A program made the position numbers and the translations under genes. Below are positions 25,601 through 33,780 of a DNA stretch of 64,000 nucleotides, in pieces (the first letter of the stretch is position 1; each line of letters begins with the position of its first letter). The notes below the pieces were generated by a model. It did not search any database, was not told the DNA's origin, and was given only the letters and a program-made list of their open reading frames with translations. The DNA is from Dyadobacter diqingensis (GTDB lineage Bacteria > Bacteroidota > Bacteroidia > Cytophagales > Spirosomataceae): the NCBI RefSeq assembly GCF_024220585.1, contig NZ_JAMXKF010000006.1, positions 69,725-133,724 of the forward strand, written 5' to 3'.

Positions 25601-26260
25601 ACGCAGGGAATTCTGACACAGCAGGATATGGATGATCCCAAGGTGGCCAAACTTTTAAACCAGACCGTTGGCGATACCAAGTTTTTTGACAAAAACGGTG
25701 ACGGGAAAATTTCAGCCGACGACCGTGTGGTTTACGGTCAGCCTACGCCGAAATTTACCTGGGGTTTTACCAACAACTTCACTTACCGAAATTTTGACCT
25801 GAGTGTACAGGTTTATGGTCAGCATGGCGGTTCGATCCTTTCCTACTTTGGCCGTGCAGTCGATTTCGCGGGCAGTACCACAGCAAACGTTCTCGGCGTA
25901 TGGAGAGATCGCTGGACACCGGAAAACCAGAATTATGATGCACCGAGAGGGAAATTCGGCTCCAACTACACCACGCCGCAGGTTACTTCCGACTGGGTTT
26001 ATAAAACCGATTTCATCCGTGTTCAAAACATTACGCTCGGTTACAGGTTTAAAGATCTGGTTAAATCGGGCTTGTTCAACAGCGCACGTCTGTATGTATC
26101 CCTTCAAAACTATTTCGGGCATGACAAATACAAAGGCGGTGTGAATCCGGAAGCACAAAATACCAATGTAAGCGGTAATGGCAGTTATCCGCTTCCGGGA
26201 GATTATGGTGCAATGCCGTTAAGCAAAACAGCTTCCATCGGGGTTAATCTTACGTTTTAA
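22700..26260 (+). CDS. SusC/RagA family TonB-dependent outer-membrane transporter
   Basis: The start ATG at 22700 gives about 1186 residues. A signal peptide (FMVAASSFAKNAGAQ) is followed by an STN domain (QANNLEMRSVLKLINKQT). A carboxypeptidase-regulatory-like domain comes next (GQVKDDKGEDLPGVSIVV), then the TonB plug with DEFVVVGYGTQKKTDITGAV and LYVIDGFPLD, and a long barrel ending SIGVNLTF. The STN domain means it can signal to FecR. It imports glycans or their fragments with the adjacent SusD lipoprotein. An upstream ATG at 22643 adds 19 residues and is less likely. Confidence 0.95.
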   Translation: MKKHRQQLRLLFKVMKLSFYQLLIAFMVAASSFAKNAGAQEILRQKVTIQANNLEMRSVLKLINKQTNVRFTYNSSLLPAHLKVNLQVSNNPLEDVLNELFKPASIAYEVDGEQVILRKSTPVTPSEPSQNRAEKVLDKTLKGQVKDDKGEDLPGVSIVVKNTQRGTLTNEKGEYTLSIPDGDVTLVFSYVGYLQQEINVSKQSTLDVSLKPDTKALDEFVVVGYGTQKKTDITGAVTSFDARSIEEKPIARIEQALIGQMPGVQVRQQTGLPGAGLSILVRGTGSINAGTEPLYVIDGFPLDVAGQNSSGNFSSSPLSNLNPNDIESIQVLKDAAAGAIYGSRAANGVVIITTKRGKSGKAKISLNANTGVSSIARRLDIFSADEWVKMATEVANVNWVRSAAGRTADQSNETRRSLLGLKAGEYNTTYMPDERWSQPGHPGLQYVDWQDEMYRKALFQNYELSASGGSDNVKYFISGNYLNQQSTLIKTGYKNYGIRANVEANASKKLKFGINLAPSYSETNAPQGDGKDSPIMNLATISPVVEANAGLLTGAGEFPTYTWSSPRLVSPVAVVNNSIGLTKTTRILSSVYAEYHILPDLFAKTTINFDDINQQSKTYVSDYVAVGGAAERITNPGKNASGSYGGFRKQNFVNENTLNYAKTFARNHSISAVAGISYNWVHNEAFSVSTAGGFANSIINTINNAIPNSAGVTVNGSTTESNNTLFSYYGRVQYDFKGRYLLSASMRRDASSKFGSENQWGTFPSASVGWRISQEPFFKNIKAVNDLKLRFSWGKSGNNNIGNYNSIPTLASAGYNFGGNTPVVANGQVVAGLANPYLRWETSNTYNAGLDASILNNRITLTMDIYTKKNSDLLLNLPVLAASGFSSSLQNIGAVQNRGLELGVTSVNIAKRDFEWTTNANIAFNKNKVISLSEDGSPIYVPSAYSGSNPPYILQPGLPMFSYYVTKTQGILTQQDMDDPKVAKLLNQTVGDTKFFDKNGDGKISADDRVVYGQPTPKFTWGFTNNFTYRNFDLSVQVYGQHGGSILSYFGRAVDFAGSTTANVLGVWRDRWTPENQNYDAPRGKFGSNYTTPQVTSDWVYKTDFIRVQNITLGYRFKDLVKSGLFNSARLYVSLQNYFGHDKYKGGVNPEAQNTNVSGNGSYPLPGDYGAMPLSKTASIGVNLTF

Positions 26261-26281
26261 ACAAATTACAAATTATTGAAA

Positions 26282-27766
26282 ATGAAAAAGTTAATATATT
26301 TCCTGATACTGGGCACGCTGACCGGGCTTGGTTCATGCAGCGACCAACTGGACCAACAGCCGGTTTCCAATACGACGGCGGAGAATTTCTATAAAAATAC
26401 CAATGACTTTTTACAGGCCGTTAACGGCGTTTACAGCAAGTTGACCTCCTACCCGAGCCAGGTTTTATGGCTGGGAGACATGCGGAGCGACAATCTTGCC
26501 GTAGTGCACGACGGAAACCGCGACTGGCAGGGTATCAATGATTTTTCTCCGAACATTACCAACACCGCATTTATCAGCAGTGCCTGGAACGATAACTTCA
26601 ACGGAATTTTCAACGCCAACTCGGTACTGGAAGCACTCGAAAGCAAAGGAAACATCATTACCGATGCCGCAACGAAAACCCGTTTTACAGCGGAAACCAG
26701 ATTTCTGCGTGGGTTTTACTACTTTCAGCTTGTACGCTTGTTCGGCCAGGTTCCGCTTATCGACAAGCCAAAAACGGCAACGGAAGTAGCATCGATACCA
26801 CGCAGCCCGGTGGCGGATGTCTACGAACTTATCCTTTCTGATTTGCAGTATGCAGCCGCAAATCTGCCCGCATCTTACACCGGCAGCGATATCGGACGCG
26901 CCACCTCGTATGCGGCCAAAGGAATTTTGGGCCTGGTTTACATGACGCGGTCCGGCCCGGTTTACGGAGGCAACGGCCCTGGACTTGGTCTAAAAGAATA
27001 CGATAAGGCACTGGCGCTTTTTGATGAAATTATCAAATCGGGGAAATATGATCTTTTGCCGGATTACACTTCCGTTTTTTCATACAGCAACGAAAATAAC
27101 AAGGAAGTAATCTTTGATGTTCAGTTTATGAGCAGCTCCAATGGTGCCGGTTTTCCGAGCCATCTGGTGCCGGTTGCCTTCTGGACAGGACAGGGAATTT
27201 CCAATGCTTACGGTAACGGATATGGCGCCAGCAATTTCAACATCTCCAAAAACCTGCTGGCCTCTTACACCTCCACTGCTGAAACCGATGTCCGCAATGC
27301 GTTTAACATTCAGCTGAGTTATTCCAGACCGTTCGTTAAAAAGTATATCGATTACTCCAAACGTGGTGTCAACGGCAGAGACTGGCCTATTAACTTTATC
27401 GTGCTGCGTTATGCGGATATCCTGCTGTTAAAAGCAGAGTGTATTCTGAACGGAGCAGCCGGAACCCAAGCCGACGTGGACCTTATCGTAAACCAGATTC
27501 GGAAACGCGCGGGATTGTCAGCGCTAACCAATGTCACGGCCGATCAGTTACTGGAAGAGCGCAGAAAGGAATTCCTTGGTGAAGGAATTCGCTGGAACGA
27601 CCTTGTTCGTTCAGGAAAAGCAGTTACTAAAATGAACGACTGGATTAAAAGTGATGCGATCACGACCATCAACACGGTAACAAATGATTTCATTATTTAT
27701 CCGTTACCAGCGGTTGAGATCAGTACGAAAGCTGGCTTGTACACACAAAATCCAGGTTATTTCTGA
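26282..27766 (+). CDS. SusD/RagB family surface glycan-binding lipoprotein
   Basis: This 494-residue lipoprotein has the lipobox region GLGSCSD and the typical start DQLDQQPVSNTTAENFYKN. Helical TPR-like segments (ETRFLRGFYYFQLVRLFGQVPL) and the C-terminal LLLKAECILNGAAG, LLEERRKEFLGEGIRWNDLVR and IYPLPAVEI are standard SusD marks. It caps the SusC pore on the cell surface and binds the substrate. It starts 21 bases after susC. The TTG six bases upstream is ignored in favour of the ATG. Confidence 0.95.
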   Translation: MKKLIYFLILGTLTGLGSCSDQLDQQPVSNTTAENFYKNTNDFLQAVNGVYSKLTSYPSQVLWLGDMRSDNLAVVHDGNRDWQGINDFSPNITNTAFISSAWNDNFNGIFNANSVLEALESKGNIITDAATKTRFTAETRFLRGFYYFQLVRLFGQVPLIDKPKTATEVASIPRSPVADVYELILSDLQYAAANLPASYTGSDIGRATSYAAKGILGLVYMTRSGPVYGGNGPGLGLKEYDKALALFDEIIKSGKYDLLPDYTSVFSYSNENNKEVIFDVQFMSSSNGAGFPSHLVPVAFWTGQGISNAYGNGYGASNFNISKNLLASYTSTAETDVRNAFNIQLSYSRPFVKKYIDYSKRGVNGRDWPINFIVLRYADILLLKAECILNGAAGTQADVDLIVNQIRKRAGLSALTNVTADQLLEERRKEFLGEGIRWNDLVRSGKAVTKMNDWIKSDAITTINTVTNDFIIYPLPAVEISTKAGLYTQNPGYF

Positions 27767-27795
27767 AAATCAGCCCCGATTAAATTTAAACACTT

Positions 27796-29172
27796 ATGCT
27801 CAAAAGAATATTGATCCTGCTTTGCATGATGGTTTGCGCAAAGCAGCTGTCGGCCCAGTCACAAAAACCCAATATCATATTCATCCTGGCGGATGATCTG
27901 GGTTATGGTGATATTGGCCGGTATGGCCAAAAACTGATTCAGACGCCCAACATCGACCAGCTTTCGCGGGAGGGCCTGACATTTACCAACTTTTATGCCG
28001 GTGCCCCCGTTTGCTCTCCATCGCGCAGTGTCTTGATGACCGGACTTAACACCGGACATACCACCGTTCGCGGAAACAATACGAAACAAGGCGGTAATCC
28101 CGGTAAAAAAGGTGCTCAAACCATCTACCGGGCCAACCTCAGCGACAAAGATTTCACGATAGGAAATCTGTTGCAGCAGTCGGGTTACACAACGGCGATG
28201 GCTGGGAAATGGCACCTCGACGGATATGACTCCCTGGCCACGCCACTGCACCGGGGATTCGATAAATTCTCAGGCTGGCTGATCAACTATCCCGAAACAT
28301 ATTCCAACGGATACTGGCCTGCACAGCGATACATCGATGGGAAACTGGTCGAAATCGAGAAAAACAGAGATCATAAAAAGGGAAGTTATTCGGATCTTAT
28401 CTGCACCGAGGAAGCCATTGATTTCCTTGCGGGTCAGCAGAATGCGAAGAAGCCCTTTATGTTAATGGTGAATTATAACCTTCCCCATTCTCCTCTCGAT
28501 GCGCCTGACCTTTCCGCTTATCAGGGAAAAAACTGGCCGGAAAACGCAAAAATTTATGCATCCATGGTTCACCAGCTCGACCAGTCGGTGGCGCGAATTA
28601 AAAACTATCTGGTTCAAACCGGACTATCAAAAAACACCATTGTTTTCTTCTGCTCAGACAACGGGCCAAGATCCGAAAACACGAAACAGCTATCAGAAGT
28701 AGCAGATTTTTTCAATTCCAATGGCGATTTAAGGGGGTTTAAACGGGATATGTACGACGGAGGCATTCGGGTGCCGATGATCGTCTGGGCGCCCGGTTTG
28801 GTAAAAGCAGGAACGATCAGTACCACGCCTGCCTATTTCGCAGACATCATGCCAACCTTCGCCGGCATCAGCAACACGAAGACTGCCTTCAAATCCGATG
28901 GAATTAATCTCTTTCCGTTATTGAAAGGACAAAAAACTGAAGAGAAACCAAGGTTTTTATATTGGGAATTTTTCGAGAACGGGTTTGAACAGGCCGTGCG
29001 ATATGGCAAATGGAAGGCTGTCAAACATACAGACAAATTGGAACTTTATGATCTTGACGCTGATATAAGCGAACAAAATGATATTGCAGCCGGCAACCCT
29101 ACAGTCGTTCAACAGATCGAACAGTATCTGACAACGGCCCGCACTGACTCACCTTTCTGGCCAATAAATTAA
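27796..29172 (+). CDS. Type I (formylglycine) sulfatase
   Basis: This 458-residue protein has a signal peptide ending near LSAQSQ. The alkaline-phosphatase-superfamily metal site is ILADDLGYGD (D33, D34), and CSPSR (73-77) is the CxPxR motif in which Cys becomes formylglycine. Later marks are AGKWHLDGYD and FCSDNGPRS. It lies 29 bases after susD and shares its terminator, so the unit likely handles a sulfated glycan. A maturing enzyme must be encoded elsewhere, as none is visible in the window. Confidence 0.92.
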   Translation: MLKRILILLCMMVCAKQLSAQSQKPNIIFILADDLGYGDIGRYGQKLIQTPNIDQLSREGLTFTNFYAGAPVCSPSRSVLMTGLNTGHTTVRGNNTKQGGNPGKKGAQTIYRANLSDKDFTIGNLLQQSGYTTAMAGKWHLDGYDSLATPLHRGFDKFSGWLINYPETYSNGYWPAQRYIDGKLVEIEKNRDHKKGSYSDLICTEEAIDFLAGQQNAKKPFMLMVNYNLPHSPLDAPDLSAYQGKNWPENAKIYASMVHQLDQSVARIKNYLVQTGLSKNTIVFFCSDNGPRSENTKQLSEVADFFNSNGDLRGFKRDMYDGGIRVPMIVWAPGLVKAGTISTTPAYFADIMPTFAGISNTKTAFKSDGINLFPLLKGQKTEEKPRFLYWEFFENGFEQAVRYGKWKAVKHTDKLELYDLDADISEQNDIAAGNPTVVQQIEQYLTTARTDSPFWPIN

Positions 29173-29205
29173 CCAAAATTTATTTCAGGATTTCTGAAAA
29201 ATCTG

Positions 29206-29265
29206 ATAAATACCAACGCCGGATGGATACGTAATGTAAACCGTCCGGCGTTGGTATTTATTTTA
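29206..29265 (+). terminator. Strong intrinsic terminator after the SusCD-sulfatase operon
   Basis: An 18-bp perfect inverted repeat (29206-29223 with 29244-29261) plus inner pairs is followed by TTTTAT. It lies 33 bases after the sulfatase stop. Confidence 0.85.
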
Positions 29266-29326
29266 TGCAGGTAACGCCTGGATACAAAATTCTGGCATAG
29301 ATTTTATAAAATTTTATGGTAATCCG

Positions 29327-29379
29327 TTAAGCCGAAATTATTGATTGGATGAAAAATCCATTCCATTTTTTTGGCTTAA
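29327..29379. other. Nested hairpin in a long intergenic region
   Basis: TTAAGCC (29327-29333) pairs with GGCTTAA (29373-29379) around an inner TGGAT/ATCCA stem (29346-29350 with 29356-29360). No gene is adjacent. It could belong to a structured RNA. Confidence 0.35.
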
Positions 29380-29575
29380 AAATTTACTGTAACCAGTTAT
29401 TTATCAACATCTTAAACTTATTATTAAGCACATCACCTCAGATACGCCAAATTTCACGTATTTTAGCTGTTGCACTTTTAAAAATTCCCCATTTATTTTG
29501 AATTCTGATTTAAGCAAACTCCGATATGCCTTCGGGTCAAAAATATTTAAAGAAATAGTGTGTGTATAATATGGC

Positions 29576-29604
29576 AAAAACCCTGGCAATAGCCGGGGAT
29601 TTTT
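29576..29604 (+). terminator. Orphan intrinsic terminator
   Basis: CCCTGGC (29581-29587) pairs with GCCGGGG (29592-29598), allowing one G-T pair, flanked by A5 and T5 runs. No plus-strand gene lies just upstream, so it may end a small non-coding transcript. Confidence 0.55.
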
Positions 29605-29656
29605 GTTTTCAGACTTCATAATTTGAGTCTGTAAGCCCTGTTATCCAAAGCAATAC

Positions 29657-29688
29657 GAATAAATATTACTTGCTTGTAATATTTATTC
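29657..29688. promoter_or_regulatory. Perfect 13-bp inverted repeat with 6-base loop
   Basis: GAATAAATATTAC (29657-29669) and GTAATATTTATTC (29676-29688) are exact reverse complements. It is AT-only except at the ends and could be an operator or a transcript hairpin. Confidence 0.5.
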
Positions 29689-29732
29689 TATATTTTTCTT
29701 TGTTTTTATATTTCCAACCCCTACTTTTATGT

Positions 29733-29800
29733 CACTTATTTTACAAGTGTAGAGGAGGGTTAAAATGAGCAAAAGGGCCTTGATGATATCAAGGCTTTTT
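29733..29800 (+). ncRNA. Candidate small RNA with intrinsic terminator
   Basis: A short segment has a 5-bp stem (CACTT/AAGTG near 29734-29750), an AGGAGGG sequence and the hairpin GCCTTGAT/ATCAAGGC (29777-29784 with 29788-29795) followed by TTTTTATTTT. A weak promoter-like TTTG...TACTTTTA lies upstream of 29732. No protein gene explains the terminator. A 33-codon frame (ATG 29765) crosses it and seems unlikely. Confidence 0.35.
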
Positions 29801-29887
29801 ATTTTGCCATATTGCCGATTTTTGAGCGGGAAGATTTCATATACTACAAAGCCGCCTATCGCTTAAAACAACTACTACAAACGGGTT

Positions 29888-29920
29888 CAAAAAAAAATGG
29901 CGAACCTGAGTCCGCCATTT
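29888..29920 (-). terminator. Terminator of the beta-barrel protein gene
   Basis: AAATGGCG (29895-29902) pairs with CGCCATTT (29913-29920). On the minus strand the stem is followed by a run of T, 30 bases after the stop of the downstream-lying gene. Confidence 0.8.
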
Positions 29921-29949
29921 GGTTAAATCCATTTTATGTTTTTGTGAAG

Positions 29950-30525
29950 CTATTTCACAACTGGTATAGCCCAGAACAAACTGACTTGTATCACACTATT
30001 TTTAAAGTCGGGATCGATGTTTTTTCCTGAAAAATCGCCCACTTTGGATAGCCCCGCAATATAACGCGCGCCAATACCCAACCCAATGGAAGACTGATAA
30101 CCAATACCAGCGCCCAGTGCCAGATCAAGATTTTTAGAGAAATGATCGATCGTCTGATCCGGAATATCTTCACCTGTCTTAAAAGAAACCTGCGGTCCCG
30201 CTTCTATGTAAAGTCCGCCCGTGGTTTTCAATTTCAGCATAACCGGAACAGTCACATAACTCGTTTTATACTTTTCAGCTTTAATTCCATTGTCAACTTT
30301 GGCGCCTTGTGTCGAGAAAAGAACCTCTGGCTGAATTGAAAAGTGCTCTCCCACCCCAAAATTCAACAAACCACCCAAATGAAATCCCACCAGGGCGTCG
30401 GATTCGATGTTACCACTCGTATAATTACTTACGTTGACACCGACTTTGGGGCCAAATTTGAATGATTGCGCGAAGGTAAAAGTGCTGATAGCTAGCAGGA
30501 TCAGAGTTAACGAAATTTTTTTCAT
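29950..30525 (-). CDS. PorT-family outer-membrane beta-barrel protein
   Basis: From the ATG at 30525 the product is 191 residues with a signal peptide (MKKISLTLILLAISTFTFAQ). Alternating strands rich in Gly and aromatics follow: FKFGPKVGVNVSNY, VGFHLGGLLNFGVG, FSIQPEVLFSTQGAKV, and LGIGARYIAGLSKVG. This matches the PorT-like outer-membrane barrel family (PF13568), of about eight strands. Its role is unknown. It is a single-gene unit with its own terminator. The 18 extra codons upstream of the ATG are not signal-like. Confidence 0.85.
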   Translation of the reverse strand: MKKISLTLILLAISTFTFAQSFKFGPKVGVNVSNYTSGNIESDALVGFHLGGLLNFGVGEHFSIQPEVLFSTQGAKVDNGIKAEKYKTSYVTVPVMLKLKTTGGLYIEAGPQVSFKTGEDIPDQTIDHFSKNLDLALGAGIGYQSSIGLGIGARYIAGLSKVGDFSGKNIDPDFKNSVIQVSLFWAIPVVK

Positions 30526-30655
30526 ATGGCTTTTGATTAAAGTGTAAATATTTACCTGAATTAAGCAATAAAAAAGCATGCCAACAAAATATTATGAAAC
30601 TATATACCCGGGTTTATTTATCAGACAGAACACTTCATTCGACGTAAATAAAGAC

Positions 30656-30693
30656 AAAAAGGTCACATACCATCATAGTATGTAACCTTTTTT
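30656..30693. terminator. Bidirectional hairpin between barrel gene promoter and fabF end
   Basis: A stem of about 15 bp with one mismatch (30656-30670 with 30678-30692) is flanked by A5 on the left and T6 on the right. On the minus strand it should end the fabF transcript, about 30 bases after the fabF stop. Confidence 0.75.
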
Positions 30694-30721
30694 CACTTTA
30701 AAACTCTAAAACTCAGTTTGA

Positions 30722-31984
30722 TTATTCCTCAAACTTTTTGAAAATACTTGTAGCAATATGTCCACCAAAGCCAAATGTGTTGCTCATGGCGTAGTTAACC
30801 GTTCTTTCCTGCGCTTTACCTAATGTCAGGTTAAATTTACCCTCAATTTCAGGATCAACCTCAGTCGTATTGATCGTTGGAGGAACAATATTGTGAATCG
30901 TTGATTTGATACAAGCGATCGCTTCCACTGCACCGGCTCCTCCCAGCAAATGTCCGGTCATGGACTTGGTTGCGCTGATATTCAGCCCAGAATTAAATCC
31001 GAAGACTCTTTCAACCGATTTCAATTCGCTGGCATCACCCATTGGCGTTGAAGTCGCATGCACGTTCAGATAATCTATTTCATGCGGTTGAAGATTCGCC
31101 TCTGCCAAAGCCTCCAGAATACCCAGATACGCTCCTTCTCCCTCAGGGTGTGTACCCGTCAGGTGATAGGCATCGGCAGCCATTCCTCCCCCAACAATTT
31201 CAGCCAGAATAGGCGCTCCTCTTCTCACGGCGTGCTCATAACTTTCCAATACCAGTGCACCGGCACCTTCACCCATCACAAACCCATCTCTTTTTATATC
31301 AAAAGGCCGCGACGCAGATGACGGATCTTCGTTGTAAGTAGACAGGGCCTTGCTTGCGTTAAAACCTCCAATCGAAGTTTCATTGATTGGCGCCTCAGAT
31401 CCACCTGTAATGATCATATCCGCTTTTCCCCAATGAATGTAATTGAATGCGTCAATAATCGCTGTATTGGAACTTGCACAGGCAGAGACTGTTGTGAAGT
31501 TTGGTCCGCGTAAACCATATTTAATGGAGATAACACCCGAGGCAATATCCACAATCATTTTCGGGATAAAGTATGGGTTAAAACGTGGTGTCCCGTTGCC
31601 CAGCGCAAATTCCATTACCTGCTCCTGGAACGTCTGTATACCTCCGTTGCCACTTCCCCAGATCACCCCGATACGGTTTTTGTTAAGCGTGTCAAAGTTG
31701 ATATTTGCATTTTTTACGGCCTCTTCAACCGCGATCAAAGCATACTGGGTAAAAGGATCATATTTTCTTGCTTCATTTCTTTCGAAAAAATCCTGCGCTT
31801 TGATGCCTTTCAGCTCGCAGGCAAATTTCGTTTTGAAATGTGTTGTATCAAACTTTGTAATATTGGCCGAACCGCTAACCCCGTTTATTAATGAATTCCA
31901 AAAATCGTCTACATTGTTCCCGATCGGCGTTAAGGCGCCAAGCCCTGTTACTACCACCCGGTTTAATTCTTTACTAATTTTCAT
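30722..31984 (-). CDS. fabF: Beta-ketoacyl-ACP synthase II
   Basis: This 420-residue thiolase-fold enzyme condenses malonyl-ACP with acyl-ACP in fatty acid elongation. The active site is visible: C169 in VSACASSN, H309 in NVHATSTPMGD, K340 and H345 in ATKSMTGHLLGG. RVVVTGLGALTPIGN and NTFGFGGHIATSIF are the usual ends. No acpP, fabD or other fab genes lie nearby, so this is likely an accessory copy or a specialised synthase. A palindrome matching the one in the neighbouring tetR promoter lies 120 bases upstream, suggesting control by that regulator. Confidence 0.92.
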   Translation of the reverse strand: MKISKELNRVVVTGLGALTPIGNNVDDFWNSLINGVSGSANITKFDTTHFKTKFACELKGIKAQDFFERNEARKYDPFTQYALIAVEEAVKNANINFDTLNKNRIGVIWGSGNGGIQTFQEQVMEFALGNGTPRFNPYFIPKMIVDIASGVISIKYGLRGPNFTTVSACASSNTAIIDAFNYIHWGKADMIITGGSEAPINETSIGGFNASKALSTYNEDPSSASRPFDIKRDGFVMGEGAGALVLESYEHAVRRGAPILAEIVGGGMAADAYHLTGTHPEGEGAYLGILEALAEANLQPHEIDYLNVHATSTPMGDASELKSVERVFGFNSGLNISATKSMTGHLLGGAGAVEAIACIKSTIHNIVPPTINTTEVDPEIEGKFNLTLGKAQERTVNYAMSNTFGFGGHIATSIFKKFEE

Positions 31985-32104
31985 TTTGTGACTTCGATTT
32001 ATTAAATATTAGCTTTTGGTTAGTTCCACATTTCAAAAGGCGAAATTAAAATTTGTTTGCACTAATACCTCCTAAAATATATCCGATGATAATAAAAATG
32101 TAAA

Positions 32105-32124
32105 TTTACCGAACGATCGGTAAA
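32105..32124. promoter_or_regulatory. TetR-type operator, copy 1 (upstream of fabF)
   Basis: TTTACCGAACGATCGGTAAA is a palindrome with 8-bp arms (TTTACCGA/TCGGTAAA) around four central bases. It lies between the tetR stop and fabF. A second copy with 9-bp arms is in the tetR promoter. Confidence 0.75.
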
Positions 32125-32147
32125 ATAAAAACAATTTGATCTTTTAT

Positions 32148-32714
32148 TTAATTCCCCTGCCCCAGCAGTTTCGGAATGGCCGATATGCTGGTTCTGAATA
32201 TGTTATTATCATTCATAGCACGCGACAAAACCAGTGAACCCTGAATATTGATAATTGCCTCCATGGCTTTTGCTTTTGCAATATCCTCAGGTAAGCCGTT
32301 TTCCGTGGCAACGAGTGCAAAACCGTCGCTCAGGATCGTGAAACAGGCGGCTATCGATTCCTGAAACGAAGCCGATTCGGATCCTGCGGAAAGCATCCGC
32401 AACGGACAATTCCTGTCCCCATTCGCAAAAAGGTCACTGATTGCCATTAAAGCCTCCTCCAGACGAACATCCAGAGGTCGCGACGTATCTCGGATCACTG
32501 CATCAACGCGGTCTAAAAACCAGGCCCTGATATTTAGCAACACATGTTTTGCCATTTCCTTTTTCCCCCCCGGAAATCGGTGGTAAAGACTGGCCTTTTT
32601 CAGTCCGGTGGCCTGCGACAATAATTCCATTGACGCGCCGTCATATCCGAAACGGGCGAATACTTCTGTCAGCTTCCGGTCTACGTCCTGCGGGAAAACT
32701 TTAATTACGGGCAT
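32148..32714 (-). CDS. TetR/AcrR family transcriptional repressor
   Basis: This 188-residue protein has an N-terminal helix-turn-helix (FARFGYDGASMELLSQATGLKKASLYHRFPGGK, about 18-50) and a helical ligand domain with the segment NCPLRMLSA. It is flanked by two copies of the same palindrome, one 10 bases before its start codon and one after its stop ahead of fabF. It therefore probably represses itself and fabF, perhaps in response to an acyl or xenobiotic ligand. The ligand is unknown. It is divergent from an AraC-type gene. Confidence 0.9.
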   Translation of the reverse strand: MPVIKVFPQDVDRKLTEVFARFGYDGASMELLSQATGLKKASLYHRFPGGKKEMAKHVLLNIRAWFLDRVDAVIRDTSRPLDVRLEEALMAISDLFANGDRNCPLRMLSAGSESASFQESIAACFTILSDGFALVATENGLPEDIAKAKAMEAIINIQGSLVLSRAMNDNNIFRTSISAIPKLLGQGN

Positions 32715-32723
32715 ACAATTCCA

Positions 32724-32745
32724 TTTTACCGATTGTTCGGTAAAA
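32724..32745. promoter_or_regulatory. TetR-type operator, copy 2 (tetR / araC divergent region)
   Basis: TTTTACCGA (32724-32732) and TCGGTAAAA (32737-32745) are exact reverse complements around TTGT. The arms are identical to those at 32105-32124. It sits 10 bases upstream of the tetR start and 79 bases before the divergent AraC-type gene. Confidence 0.8.
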
Positions 32746-32823
32746 TTACAAAAACTTTTTGAGCGCTTTGCTTAAATTTGTGGCTATGTTTCATAACCCA
32801 CATCGATCTGATTAAATATACCC

Positions 32824-33675
32824 ATGGACCACTTCAAACAGTTTACGTTCAAAAAATTCGGATATATCAGCATTGAAAAAACAGACCATGAGGATTTTAA
32901 ACAGATGCGTTTTCAGGATTTCGTCAAAGTGGTTCTGTTAAAATCAGGCAGCATCATCAAAGTTGATTTTAAGGAATATCCAATTGAAAAAGATGCGCTA
33001 TTTTTCATCAATGCCGGACAGTGGTACCTATTTGAGCATATCCGGGAGGGGAAAATGCTGTATTATAATCGTGATTTTTATTGCATTGAGATTCACGACA
33101 AGGAAGTAGCCTGTGACGGAATACTTTTTCATAATGTATACGAAATCCCCGTTGTTTACCTGACGGACGAAGAATCTGCATCCATGCATACCATTTTTGA
33201 AGAAATAAAAAGTGAGATCAGCCACGACGACAGCAGTACCGAAGAAATGCTGCGGATTCTTTTAAAACAGATCATCATCAAATCCACACGTATCTGGAAA
33301 CAGTCGCATCAGGTTACAGACGAAAGTGCGAAACAGGAACTTGAATTCTCCCGAAAATTCAGCCAGCTCGTGGAGTGGCATTATACCAGCAAACATTCCG
33401 TAGCCGACTATGCCGATATGCTGAGCATCACTCCGAAGGCCTTGAATAAAAGAATTGCCAAATACGGCAAAATCACGCCGAACGATATCATCAAAAACCG
33501 GATCATGCTTGAAGCGAAAAGACTCCTGGTCCATACCGATTTAAGTGTAAAAGAAATCGGCTACAAACTGGGTTATGATGACCCGGCCTATTTCATCCGG
33601 TTATTTTTAAAACAAACCGACGTTTCTCCACAAAACTTTCGCAAACAGTATTTATCAGGGTTGGTGGAAAATTAG
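32824..33675 (+). CDS. AraC family transcriptional regulator
   Basis: This 283-residue protein has an N-terminal cupin-like sensing half (FQDFVKVVLLKSGSIIKVDFKEY) and a C-terminal double helix-turn-helix. Helix one is SVADYADMLSITPKALNKRIAKYG, and the second is VKEIGYKLGYDDPAYFIRLFLKQTDVSPQNFRKQY, the canonical AraC signature. It lies upstream of, and on the same strand as, the HSL-type hydrolase gene and could activate it. The divergent TetR operator may also control this gene. Confidence 0.88.
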   Translation: MDHFKQFTFKKFGYISIEKTDHEDFKQMRFQDFVKVVLLKSGSIIKVDFKEYPIEKDALFFINAGQWYLFEHIREGKMLYYNRDFYCIEIHDKEVACDGILFHNVYEIPVVYLTDEESASMHTIFEEIKSEISHDDSSTEEMLRILLKQIIIKSTRIWKQSHQVTDESAKQELEFSRKFSQLVEWHYTSKHSVADYADMLSITPKALNKRIAKYGKITPNDIIKNRIMLEAKRLLVHTDLSVKEIGYKLGYDDPAYFIRLFLKQTDVSPQNFRKQYLSGLVEN

Positions 33676-33780
33676 TTTGCCCAAACCCCTATTCTTTCAA
33701 TGATTTAACCGGAATTTCCCGTTCTTTTTCTTCTTTTTCAACGAAGGGAAAAAAGTGCAACGAGAGTTGCCAAAGGTGCA

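Noticed and set aside
29404-29619. 71-codon minus-strand frame
   Set aside because: It overlaps an intrinsic terminator, has no family likeness and its composition follows the AT-rich background.
29765-29866. 33-codon frame after an AGGAGGG sequence
   Set aside because: It runs through a terminator hairpin and does not look protein-like; treated as part of a candidate small RNA.
29812-30030. 72-codon plus-strand frame
   Set aside because: It crosses the terminator and coding end of the opposite-strand beta-barrel gene and lacks an ATG start.
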